Positions 1 through 10,497 of a DNA stretch of 24,880 nucleotides are shown here, in pieces. Position 1 is the stretch's first letter. The number at the start of each line of letters is the position of its first letter. A model generated the notes under the pieces. It saw only the letters and a program-made list of their open reading frames with translations, searched no databases and was not told the origin of the DNA. This DNA is from Priapulus caudatus (taxonomy: Eukaryota; Priapulida; Priapulimorpha; Priapulimorphida; Priapulidae), in the NCBI RefSeq assembly GCF_000485595.1, contig NW_014577499.1, positions 107,531-132,410 of the forward strand, written 5' to 3'. Position numbers and translations under genes: made by a program.

Positions 1-895
1 GGCTGTCACCACGTATGCAGTCGTAGCAGTGATTGTCAGTGTGCTGTGATGCATCGAGGAGATGACGATTATAGTTCCGCTCCACCTACATCCAAGAATA
101 GGAACCCTTATAGTCTGCGCGCACTGTTGCCATGTCTTCTGCTGTTGTTAAGCCGCTGCTGTTACTGACCCTTGCTCGAACATAAACCGATAGGTAAAAT
201 ATTATATTTAGGCCTATATACGCATTTATGTTTAAAAACATTATTTCAGGCTTCCGCCATTGTGCATGTTGCTATAAAAATCAGTAGGATATATTTGTCT
301 CTAATTTCGCTCAACATTCCGGTATATACGTTTTACTAATACGATTATATTGTAAATCAATATTTGCTAGTGCGGCAGTACGGTATAATCTGAGACAATT
401 TCATACTATTAAAATGCGCTTTTGATTGCTATACGAAATAAAACGTCAATAAATTTCGATCACTTAAGCTATAATCTTGCCATTATGCGGTCATACATAC
501 TACATTTGTGTATAATATATACCGTACAATGAGTACCACAATGTACCGGTACTACGTCTAACAGTACAATTTGCGAGTTTTTTTGCGACGATCTCTAGAT
601 GACTTTGATGCGACTTCTCTAGTTTTATTTTGCAAAAGAACACTGGCACATAAATAAGATATTCATTATTATTATCACTTTCCTATAATATGCTAATTAT
701 TTTTGATAACTTGTGATCGACGTTCATTTCTCAATAATTTTATACGCAAATATACACTTACACGTTGCTCCAACGTGTCTGACAGCAGATTCGCATCTGC
801 AGCTATCAAAGCTATCATCCTAAGCATGGAAATTCATTCTCACCTCACTACTGTCCATCAGTCATGCGAATTAACACGCTCACCATCTTCATTAA
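1..895. other. Non-coding stretch downstream of the CCP-EGF gene
   Basis: AT-rich sequence with no recognisable coding region on either strand. Part of it may be 3' untranslated region of the minus-strand gene. I see no mobile-element ends, and the only open frame (from 703) is driven by the minisatellite that follows. Confidence 0.5.
624..629 (-). promoter_or_regulatory. Candidate polyadenylation signal for the CCP-EGF gene
   Basis: AATAAA on the minus strand about 590 bases after the stop codon at 1218. It is the first canonical hexamer downstream that I found. Variants such as AATATA and TATAAA lie closer (about 1000-1050), so the real site is uncertain. Confidence 0.25.
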
Positions 896-967
896 CTTAT
901 AGCTATCGTCATCGTCGTCCTTATAGCTATCGTCATCGTCGTCCTTATAGCTATCGTCATCGTCGTC
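896..967. repeat. 24-bp minisatellite, three perfect copies
   Basis: The unit begins CTTATAGCTATCG and ends in a GTCATCGTCGTC run. Copies lie at 896-919, 920-943 and 944-967 with no mismatches. The unit is a multiple of three, so it reads as a repeated peptide in one frame, but no gene is supported there. Confidence 0.9.
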
Positions 968-1217
968 CTTGTTGCAGTCACACGCGGATTCGTCACAAGC
1001 ATTTTATAATAAGTTCCATTATTAATGAATAAATACAAATCTTTTATATTCACTACCAAATTTATAATGTTTATGTAGGCCTACTCTATATCTCCTATTA
1101 CCTCTACGGTTATGGAGTCTAATATACACGCTGAGTCGACTGCTTCTCTATACACCGTCTGCAAGGATACACAACAGAACGAGACAGACATATTACTCTG
1201 ATTATAATAAATTTGTA

Positions 1218-1384
1218 TTACTTCATTATCATGCTCATCGGGTTTTGTTTCTTCATCAGATCCTTGGTTAGCGACATCGGCGTGGCACGGGGTAAGCAGG
1301 TAGGTGGCAGAAACCCGATAGGGCAGATGCACGTGTTTGGAGCGATGCAGGCGCCCCCATTTAAACAAGGCTGTTCGCATACGG
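1218..1384 (-). CDS. SVEP1: Third EGF-like domain, C-terminal tail and stop
   Basis: After the acceptor TTTCTTGCAG the exon encodes [18 protein letters not shown], then [10 protein letters not shown], which is a complete EGF module. A tail of about 25 residues follows (starts [10 protein letters not shown], contains KKQNPMSM) and ends in TAA at 1218-1220. The tail is Met- and Lys-rich with no recognised motif. The phase 1 start matches the previous donor. The stop is the predicted end of the protein; an alternative spliced end was looked for and no good donor was seen after the EGF. Confidence 0.88.
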
Positions 1385-1779
1385 CTGCAAGAAACGATAC
1401 GTTACGGGTCACAAAAATGTACACGTCATCACATCACACGCGAGTCAGCGGCATGATACGTCCCCACGATATTCCCTGACAGACTGCCATGCTATTGCTG
1501 ATGTATGTAGCTATCCAAATCTGACCGCTTCTCGAGGTAACATAATAGATTCTATGTTTGTATTCGCAGAGGTTTTAACGCGTCGTAACGTTGGGTCAAT
1601 AAACGATAGAAAGAAGCGTCGCGTAAAGAAACGGCCACCAGGCGGACAATCGGTGTAAGATCAGGGTTCCCCAGCATTACCTCGCCACCTATGACACTCG
1701 TTCTCCTGTTCATCTAGTATAGACTATCTACGATACACGAGAGATAGCAGGCGGTGTCTACAGGAGCAGAGAGACTTAC
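1385..1779 (-). other. Intron between the two EGF exons
   Basis: Bounded by GTAAGT at 1779 and TTTCTTGCAG ending at 1385. No other feature was seen in it. Confidence 0.8.
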
Positions 1780-1971
1780 GTGTTTCACAGCGCGGTCCGG
1801 AGTAGCTGCTTGTGCATCTACAGCTGTACGGCGAGACGCAGTGGCCGCCGTGGAGACAAGGTAGCACACAGACCGGCTGCCGGCAGGTGGGGCCTGTCCA
1901 CCCGGACTCACACACGCAGCGGTTGTAGGATGTGCACACGCCACCGTTGTGACATCCTCCTTTACAGTACG
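1780..1971 (-). CDS. SVEP1: Two EGF-like domains
   Basis: The exon encodes two six-cysteine EGF modules. The first runs from YCKGGCHNGGVC to ESGWTGPTC and the second from VCVLPCLHGGHC to SYSGPRC. Both have the CxNGGxC or CxHGGxC core and a CxC followed by a Gly-rich end; neither has the DxNEC calcium-binding start. The acceptor is GTTGCAG before 1971 and the donor is ACAC|GTAAGT at 1779, a near-perfect consensus, both phase 1. Two EGFs in one exon followed by one in the next gives a C-terminal triplet, as in SVEP1. Confidence 0.92.
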
Positions 1972-2584
1972 CTGCAACGACACGTATATATGTCATGCCA
2001 TGCCGAGACGACGGCGGATCAGATATACTGCCTGCGCTGTTTGTCTCGCCAAAATTCAATGACCAAGTATTTCCTTTCTGCCGCACCGTTGTGTTTGTTT
2101 CTGAGGCATGTTTTTGTATCTTCCTGCATTACCACAGTTTCAATAAAATATAATGCTAAATAAATACGAAATCTATTTACTACCAAAGTCTTAATGTTTC
2201 TCTACTCTCTTTCGCCTATTATTGCCGACAATTTCCTGTAAATGCCGTGCAAATGCTCCTCTGCAACACACATGTACACCGCATGCACGCTGCCGCACAC
2301 TGACACAAATATATATATATATGGTGTACTGTCCCCTATTACCCCCGCCCTCTAACGCTAGCTACGGGCCTCACATGTAAATATAATCTATTGTTAAGAC
2401 ATGCAGGCTCTAGTGAGCAGAGTGGAACTAATATTCTTGTGGAACACGCTTGGAAGGACAGAATGCATGCCTCAATTACTGTGCGTCCAACAACGAGAAA
2501 CGTTTACGCTACTGAAAAAACCGAGTTTCCCAAGCAGGATTAACAATCCAGTGGGAGTAGCATGCGTCGACCAGTCGAGTTTAC
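1972..2584 (-). other. Intron between last CCP exon and EGF exon
   Basis: Bounded by the donor GTAAAC at 2584 and the acceptor GTTGCAG ending at 1972. It contains a short (AT)n run near 2308-2322 and nothing else that I recognise. Confidence 0.8.
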
Positions 2585-2755
2585 CTTGGCAAATTGCCGT
2601 GCCCGACCACAGCCGCGCCTCAGTGCATCGCAGCACCGTGCCACCAGAGGGCATCTTTCCGGGTGGACAAGTCGCTGTGACGTAGTCGCCTACGTAATAG
2701 GAGGTGCCGACGATGACGGCTCCATGATTGACAGGTGGACGGCCGCACGTCTCAC
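2585..2755 (-). CDS. SVEP1: CCP domain exon (last CCP)
   Basis: The module runs from ETCGRPPVNHGAVIVG through TATCPPGKMPSGG and VLRC to RLWSGTAIC. No ATG-to-stop frame covers it as a whole, but the splice signals are clear: acceptor TTCTCAG before 2755 and donor CAAG|GTAAAC at 2584, both phase 1. It is 171 bases long, the same class of one-domain exon as its two upstream neighbours. It is the last CCP before the EGF modules. Confidence 0.9.
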
Positions 2756-3083
2756 CTGAGAACGAACCACCGATTATGCAGCCGCTTAGAAAGAGCAGAC
2801 GCCAGCAATCGTGCTTCGGCCGGCAATTTATTTAATACTACGGACCTTTCTGAATACTTGGGGTTTTAGCGGCTTTTACGCAAGTTTCATAAAGCAATGC
2901 TAGCACGGCCCACATATCTCCGAGTTCTAAGGCGCCACAAGGAGACAGGAGAGATATTATCATGATATTATGTTATATTACACATTATTATTAATTATCA
3001 TTGAGCCAATTATATAAACAGAAATCCCATTGTGCTCGTTTGCAACAATTAGGTGAGCTTATTGAGAGAGCAGGTGTAGTTAC
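2756..3083 (-). other. Intron between CCP exons
   Basis: Bounded by GTAACT at 3083 and TTCTCAG ending at 2756. It contains AT-rich sequence with ATATTATCATGATAT-like short palindromes near 2955-2970 and no coding signal. Confidence 0.8.
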
Positions 3084-3266
3084 GGGTGCAGAGGCCATGA
3101 GGGCGCGTCCAGTTGCCGTCCGGTAGACAGGTGACAGATAGATCCTGTAGTGGTGTGTAACCGGGCTGGCAAGCGAACGTGACAGTCTCACCCTCGCGAA
3201 AGGCGGATCTATTTCCACCAAGAGCGCGCGGTGGAGTCGGAGGAGCCAGGCACAAACTTTCTGCAC
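3084..3266 (-). CDS. SVEP1: CCP domain exon
   Basis: The exon encodes one CCP module from SLCLAPPTPPRALG through FACQPGYTPLQ and NWTRPHGLC. The donor is C|GTAACT at 3083 and both borders are phase 1. Two acceptors fit: CACACAG (exon starts 3266) and GTGCAG (exon starts 3260). They differ by two residues in the linker. The first is preceded by a better pyrimidine-rich stretch. Asn-Arg-Ser and Asn-Trp-Thr give two possible N-glycosylation sites. Confidence 0.88.
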
Positions 3267-3340
3267 CTGTGTGCAATTCAAAAATAATAATAATAATATC
3301 AAATAATTATATAATAAAGTATGCACTATAGACATCCATC

Positions 3341-3380
3341 TTTAAAGTCATTCAAATTGCGATATTTGAATGACTTTAAA
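3341..3380. repeat. Intronic perfect hairpin, 17-bp arms
   Basis: Arms at 3341-3357 (TTTAAAGTCATTCAAAT) and 3364-3380 are exact reverse complements with a six-base loop TGCGAT. It lies in the 292-base intron between two CCP exons. No flanking target duplication is visible. Confidence 0.9.
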
Positions 3381-3559
3381 TTGATAGTGATAGATAGGAA
3401 AATACGATTTATAACAGAAAGACAGATTGAATAAGATTAGCTAGGAATAGTCAACGAGAGAACTACTGCAAAGAGGATTTAAGTTCATTATTGTTTTACC
3501 ATTATCACATTAGTATTATTCATTATTCTGCCGAATTAATGGCCGGCTGAATAATTTAC

Positions 3560-3736
3560 CTAGCTGACATGCTGGCTGTTCCCCGCTCCATCTACCGTCG
3601 CGCTGGCACACGGCTGACGCGTTGCCTAGCAACTGAAAGCCATCCTCGCAAACGAACTTAATTTCGTCGCCGTAGTAAGTTCCCAGGTTGATGACGTATC
3701 CGTGTAAGAACTTGTCCGGCGGGATGCAGAACATTC
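3560..3736 (-). CDS. SVEP1: CCP domain exon
   Basis: A single CCP module runs from MFCIPPDKFLHGY to EQPACQ, with cysteines in the standard spacing and the RWSGEQPAC ending. The acceptor is GTTTCAG before 3736 and the donor is CTAG|GTAAAT at 3559. Both borders are phase 1, so the exon is a symmetrical one-domain module. Its length is 177 bases. The joint with the giant exon makes an Arg codon (C|GA) in the usual inter-domain linker. Confidence 0.92.
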
Positions 3737-3802
3737 CTGAAACATCTAAAATGATTTATCGCGTCTTATAACGTTACACACACAGGTGAAATAGAGGCCT
3801 GC

Positions 3803-3844
3803 TCCGCATGGCGTATACCCACGTACTGTGATACGCCATGTGGA
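3803..3844. repeat. Intronic hairpin near the giant-exon donor
   Basis: CATGGCGTAT (3807-3816) pairs with ATACGCCATG (3831-3840). Outward the pairing continues for about four more bases with one G-T wobble. The loop is 14 bases. It lies in the intron 3737-4118. Confidence 0.8.
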
Positions 3845-4118
3845 TGAAACTATAGCTTATTGTTCGACGCCATCACGATATAAAGTTGGCGATAAACTGA
3901 TTATTAGCATTATAAGTGCGTATCATTGATGAAAATCGAACAATATGGTCCTCTATGTAACTTAAAACACGCCACTTTCACGTAAGAAAATAATACGTAT
4001 CTATAATGATGGTCACGGAAAGCAATTTACTCTCTTGATTTTGATAACGTCGACAGAAAATCATTCATTTTACGCATGCATGTCGTCATGCAGTAAAATA
4101 GCGTAGACACACACGTAC

Positions 4119-7100
4119 GGGAACATCTGGGGGTTTCTCCACTCCATCGTCCGGTGTGCAGGCAATGTCGGGTAGTCCTGCCAAGCAAACGGTATCCCTC
4201 GTCGCAGCTGTATACAGCCCTGCTCAAATACACAGATGACTCTATCCACAGCTTGCCAAACCTAGGAGCGATGGGCTCTCCGCAGTCTACGGGGACACAG
4301 TCGGGTAGGGAACCGCTCCACTGGCCATCCTGCCCGCACTGCATCGAGGATTCACCCGTGAGACCGTACCCACGTTGACAGCTATAGGTGACGATGCTAC
4401 CGAAGGTGGTCGCGTTGTGTTTGACATTGCCATTGAGTAGGAGTGGCGGGGAGCCACACGACACGACAGTGCACGTACTGCCTTGTGGCGTCCACGTTCC
4501 ATCTGCCATGCAGAACACCTTGGTAGGACCCTTGAGTATGTAGCCAGTGTTGCACACGTACTCGGCTTGGCTGCCGTAGGTTAACTGCTGGACGACAGTG
4601 CTGGCATACTCAATGATAGGAGGCCGCCCGCATAGAACAGGCTGACAGACAGGAGGCCAACCTTCCCAGCGTCCCGTGGCACTGCAGATGAGAACGTTGT
4701 CTCCGTAAAGCTCGTAACCGTCGCCACACGAGTAGATGACGAGGTCGTCAAAGAAATGCATCGACGACTGCGGGCGGAAGTTCCCGTGCTGGACGCTAGG
4801 TGGCTCGTCACACTGAATACGGAGGCACCTGGGTGCATCGGACCAAGTCATGTTTGGCTGGCAGATAACATCAGTGGGTCCATCCTGTACAAACCCGTCA
4901 CTACAGCGATACGTCACGATGGCTCCGACTTTTGACGATGCTCCCGTCCTCACAGCACCATCAACTACGGGTATCGCGGGACAGACTGCTGGGATGCATG
5001 TTAGCAGAGAACTCAGTGTTCCGTCAGCCCCGCATGTTGCTGATGCGGTTTCATTTCCCGCCACGTACCCAGGCTCGCACGTCAGCATCACCCCATCACC
5101 AATGCTGATCGGCTCAGTGGCGTATATCAGTGTTCCATCGTCCACGTTCGGTAGCTGGCAGGTAACGGCAACACAGCGTGGCGTTGGAGTAGTCCATTTT
5201 CCACTTGGTAAACATTGTATCCTGAACGACCCGTCTGTTCTGTAGCCGTGTGTGCATTCGTAAGTCAAACTATCGCCAAATGCGAATTTATCGCCAGTTA
5301 CAATAGCATACGGCACGTGTGCAGGCTTACCACAAGTTACCCTCTCACAAGATGGCGGGTTCGCATCCCAGACTCCATTCTCCCGACACACAAGCTTGCC
5401 TCGGCCTTCCAGCGTGTAGCCAAGATTGCACGAATACGTAACGGTCGTGTTTACAATATTGCGAGCGAAGCGAGAATGTTCTCCATTCGACACTGCGGGC
5501 AAATCTGGGCAGAGCGTCTGTACGCATTCTGGCACTGCGTTTGACCATGATCCATCATGATTGCAGATTCTCCTATACACGGACAAGCGTTTGCTATCAG
5601 TGATCCTGTTAATTAGCAGGTGGAAGCCATAGATGCAGGTGTAGGAAACTTCATCCCCGAACAGAAACGAGTCACCTTCAGTAATACCATTTGGCGTGCG
5701 ACCTGGAGGAATGCAAGTGATGCGCTCGCATGAGGGTTCCTCACCATTCCATGTGCCATTCCCAGTACACGTACGGTTTCTTTGTCCCGACAGACGGTAG
5801 CCTGCCATGCATGAGTAGGAGATGGTCGTGCCAGGCTGGAGAGCGGTTGCTGCGCTTACTATCCCATTCTGTATGGCACGTGGTTTGGGGCACGTTACAA
5901 GGCCGCAGTGTCCTCCTTGTTCAAGCTCCTGCCATGTACTATTCGCCAGACATCTTAACTTTAGATTCCCAGTTACTTTATAGCCGTAGTTGCAGGCAAT
6001 TGTAGCCGTTGATCCAAACTCGGACCCGCTGACCTGTATGAAGCCATTTTCAATCTTTGGGAGAACGTCAGCCTGACATCTTGCCCTGCCACACACTGGA
6101 AGTTTGTCGCCCCACGTCCCATCCTCTGAGCACTCGAGTGTACGAGATCCAAGCAGATCAAAGCCATGCGAACATTCGTAGCTTATGACGCTGCCTGCAG
6201 CTTGTGGGGTTGCAGGCAAGACGGGCCAACCGTTCTCAATCACAGGCGGGTCTGGACACGTGACCCTTTCACAAGATGGTTCTTCGCTACTCCAATCGCC
6301 ATCTCCAGAGCATTCCCGCGTCGATGAGCCATTAAGCGCGTAGCCAGTGGGACATGTATAGCTGACTACTGAGCCATACACAGGGGATGTGTGTGGTGGA
6401 AGGTACGAGAGCAGAAGATCTGCCACTGCTGGGTCAGGGCAGTACACTCTATCGCATATGGGCTGAGTCGTGTTAAATGTACCATCGTCACCGCACAGCC
6501 TCACCCGTGCACCTACCAGCCGATAACCGATGTCACATTCGTACCATGTCAACATTGCCGGCACGACGTCGTGGTCGTGTGACATTGCTGCTCCATGCTC
6601 AATCTCCTCACTGATGCACACCACCTTCTCACACCTGGGTTCCAGCGCGCTCCACTCACCCGACATATTACATACCCGCGTTGCATCCCCAACTAACCTG
6701 TAACCAGCTTCACACGAGTACGTCACACTGTCCCCGTATGTGCCACTGCCGTCGACAGTTATGTACCCTCGTGATATTGCGTCAGGGTAGGCGCATGAGA
6801 TGGGGAGACATTGCGGTTCTTCGTCTGCTTCCCATGTTCCGTTAGCAGAGCATGTGATCTGGAGAGATTCACGGCTTGGTGTGTACCCCAGCATGCATTC
6901 ATACGTGACGGTTGCGTTAAACGTGAAAGGTGCTTTCGCGGTAAGCATGAGACTGTTACTGATGATCGGAGGGTTGTCACAGGTTACTACTCTACACAAA
7001 CCAATAGTTCCCGTCCAACTACCGCCATCGCTACACGTCAGTGGCTCTGCATCATCAGTCCTGTACCCCTCGTCACAGACAAGCTGTGCATGAGAGTCGA

Positions 7101-10100
7101 CAGTGTTGTTGTCGTAAACCCAGATGCCATTCTCAATCGCCTCTAAGATGGGACAGACAATGAGTTCGCAGTGCGGCAGGAATGAACCGCTCCAGCGTCC
7201 GTTAGCCGTGCAGATGCGCTGTCTACTGCCGCGCATTCTGTAACCACTAACACACGCGTAGGTGACGGTATCATTGACTCGGTATCTCGGTTTTAGTGCC
7301 ACTACGTTGCCTCCTTGTATCTGTTGCGGTGTAACACAAGTGATCTCCTCACACACGGGCAGATCCGACGACCACATGCCCACCGAATCACACTGCAGTT
7401 GCGCCTCTCCCTTCAGAAGGTATCCTCTCTCACACGAGTAGTTAGCTAGACTGCCCACCACGTTATTCTCAATGTGGAGATATCCGTGGTTTGGTGGATA
7501 TAGCATCGCGCACTCGATTGCGACACACTCTGGTGTCACATTGTCCCAGCTCTCATCCTTCTGGCACGTAAGCATTGACACGCCACTGATGCGGTACCCT
7601 GGCTCACACGAGAAGTTAGCAACACTACCAACTGCATTCCCATTAACATCAACAAGGCCATGAATCGGTGGACGTAGCGTGCTGCAGTTGTGCTTGATGC
7701 ATACAGGAGCCACTGCATCCCATTCCCCGGTCAGTAGGCACGTGTGCACGGGTGCTCCACTAAGGCGGTATCCAGCATGGCACTCATACGTGATGCTGTC
7801 AGTATAAAGCAAACCGTCGTGACTGTATTCACCATTTTCGATTGACGTCGGTGCAGGGCAAGAGATTTCCCGACACACGGGTAACTCCCCTATCCACGTG
7901 CCATTCTCTGAGCATTTCAGGCCAGTGCTCGGTCCCACGTTGTAGCCAAGATAGCAACGATACTCGGCCATGCTTCCGTACATGAAGTTTGTGAGCGTGT
8001 TGATGAGAAAGCCATTGCTCACACTCGGCGGTGCATAGCAGTTCACCTCCGAGCAGTGACCACTTGGATTCGTCCATGTGCCGTCCTCGTTACACTGGAT
8101 CGTGTCATCGTCGATGACCTTATATCCAGGATTGCATACAAGCGACGCTACGCTTTCGTACTCGTCGCTGTCAGTGTAATACGAGCCATCGGCGACTGCC
8201 GGCAGCTCTGCACAGTGAACGGCCATGCACGTCGGCGTGTCATAGCTCCACGTCCCGTCCGCATAGCAGATCAGCCGCGATCTCCCCACCAGTTGGAACC
8301 CCGGCTCGCAGACATACTGCACGTAGTTACCGACTTGATAGCGCTCTCTGCCTCCCCCCTGTATGCTGGCGTGCCGTACAAGGCTCGGCTTCACACAGAA
8401 CACCTCAACACATCTTGGAGGTCGACTGCTCCATGTCCCGTCATCATGACACGATGCAGTTGCCGCTCCCTGCCGCATGAAACCTTTGTCGCAAGCGAAG
8501 AAGATAGTGTCACCAACGCCGACACCTGTGTGCGACTCCCTGCCATGCTGCGGAACCTGCGGTACGGTACACGTCATAGGGAGGCACTGTGACGTATGCA
8601 CGCTCCACTGTAGGGTCTCTTGACAGGTGACCCAGCGCTTACCGTGAAGCCTGAAGCCACGATTACAGACGACCGCCGCTCTGCTGCCAACACGCGTGTT
8701 GTCGGTGACGTTGACGTGTCCGTTCTGTAGAAGCTGCATCGGTCGGCAGACGGCGCGTATGCATGACGGCACAACGCTGTCCCACTCCCCCGTGTCGTGA
8801 CACGTCGTCAGCTTGTCGCCTCTCAGTACGAAACCGTCGTCACAGGAGTAATGTGAGCGGCCGCCTGCGATGGTTCCTTCCACGCGAACGCTTCCATTTT
8901 CGGGAGGTTGAGGACGCATACAGGAGACGAGGAGACAGAGCGGAAAGTCGGCACTCCATGTGCGGTCCACCTTACACAATAGGATGCCGTCCCCGAGCAG
9001 CTTGTAGCCAGGATGACATGTGAACACCGCGCGACTTCCAACGGCGAAGCCTCCCTCAACATGACCGTTGTCCAGCGCGGGGATGGGCGGACATTGCGGC
9101 ACGCATCGTGGCTGCCGGACGTTCCACTTGCGATCAGGGAGGCATAGCAGAGTGACGTTGCCGACGAGTGTATAACCGTCGTCGCAGCGATATGCGATGC
9201 GTTCACCCGGGTGCAGACCGTCGTATATCGTGTGGCCATGCTCCAGCTCAGCAAGCAGGCAGCAGTCGGTGCTGCTGTTGATGCTGCTGCTGCATGCGGG
9301 GCAGGTAGGTGCCATGTTCACCCACCGCCCACTGTCGCACAGGTTAAACGGCATGCCCTTTGGCACGCCGCCAAAATGACAGATGTAGATGACGGTCGTG
9401 CCGTGTCGCCACGAGTGGTCGTCGCCAAACAGCTTGTAGAACCCGTTTGCGTCGACAGGTGGCGCCCCGCAGCTGGGTTTCTCGCACAGGGACGCCATTC
9501 CCGTCCACTGTGCTGCCATGTGCAGACAGCGTCTGTAGCGTTCCCCTAGCAACACGTAGCCGCTGTCGCAAACATACTCGACGACGTCCTCGTAAGCGAC
9601 AACGCGACCTCCGGCGGGGTCGGCCGGAAGGTCGCACGGCAGGCCGACGTTCACACACGTCGCTGGCTCGGCCGACCAGGTGGCGTTGACGAGGCACGTG
9701 CGGTTGCGCACGCCATGGAGCTGGTAGCCGACGTTGCATCGTTGTACGGCGACGTCGTTCTCAACGCCTACACCGACGACGGCGACGGATCCGTCGGTGA
9801 TGTTAGGAAGTGGTTCGCACAGAGGACCGCAGACTAGAACGTCGCTGGCCGTCCAGCCGCTGTCCTTGTCGCACCGTACGAGCGCGCTGCCGGCGATGCG
9901 GCCGTACCCCGCGTCGCACGTGTACGCTCCCTGCAGTAGCGTGTCGACACGCGAGATCCCCTCCGGCATCGCAGCGCCATCTACCGGCGGCTGGGCGTCC
10001 TCCTCCGTCACGTGGAGAAACCAAGTGAACGCTGCGTGAGCGACTATAGGTGGGACCGTACAGTCGACAACACACGCAAAATCTGCGGGCTCCCATGTGC

Positions 10101-10105
10101 CGAGC
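4119..10105 (-). CDS. SVEP1: Giant exon encoding 33 complete CCP/sushi domains
   Basis: About 1,995 codons are open without a stop. The exon starts with the last third of a split CCP (LGTWEPADFAC) and then has 33 full CCP domains of about 58-65 residues. Each has four cysteines, a GY/GF motif after cysteine 2 and a Trp before cysteine 4. Typical motifs are CPDPPVIENG, VTYSCEAGYRLVGD and DGTWS. Linkers of three or four residues such as ERVT separate the modules. CCP modules are beta-sandwich folds used for protein binding outside the cell. The acceptor is TTTCTAACAG before 10105 and the donor is C|GTACGT at 4118 (phase 1). Several NxT/NxS sites suggest N-glycosylation. Odd points: one module has Leu and another Phe in place of the conserved Trp, one module has an added cysteine pair, one has a long insertion before cysteine 3, and one carries RGD. 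In vertebrate relatives CCP modules are mostly coded one per exon, so the fused exon is unusual. Confidence 0.95.
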
Positions 10106-10184
10106 CTGTTAGAAAGTAATCCGTGCATTGTATATACTACTATATACATACTACATTACTACATTACATAAGAGTTGTAAGTTA

Positions 10185-10420
10185 TTGTCTGTCTGTTGTC
10201 TGTCTAAGTTGTTGTCTGTGTAAGTTGTTGTGTGTGTCTGTGTAAGTGTGTTGTGTCTGTGTGTTGTCTGTGTGTTTGTTGTCTGTGTGTGTCTGTGTAA
10301 GTGTGTTGTGTCTGTGTGTTGTCTGTGTGTTTGTTGTCTGTGTGTGTTGTTGTGTCTGTGTGTGTTGTGTCTGTGTTGTGTCTGTGTAAGTGTAAGTTGT
10401 TGTCTGTCTGCAGTCTCTTG
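10185..10420. repeat. TG/CTG-rich minisatellite with a 55-bp duplicated unit
   Basis: Variations on TGTGTCTGTG and AAGTTGTTG fill the stretch. The motif GTCTGTGTAAGTGTG at 10236 recurs at 10291, and the sequence after each copy is the same for most of a 55-base period, so two long units are in tandem. Confidence 0.85.
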
Positions 10421-10460
10421 TCTAAGTTATAAGTCTGAGTTATAAAGACAAATTATTACA

Positions 10461-10497
10461 AGTTAATAAAGACAAATTATATTTGTCTTTATTAACT
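10461..10497. repeat. 37-bp near-perfect palindrome
   Basis: Arms of 17 bases (AGTTAATAAAGACAAAT and its reverse complement) are separated by three bases. The segment TAAAGACAAATTAT also occurs directly just before (about 10443-10456), so the region has both direct and inverted copies. Confidence 0.9.

Noticed and set aside
1081-1380. Alternative minus-strand frame of 99 codons over the last exon
   Set aside because: It lies in another frame than the EGF module and has no cysteine pattern.
4154-10039. Many plus-strand and out-of-frame open frames across the giant exon
   Set aside because: They are shadows of the CCP frame and lack any domain pattern.
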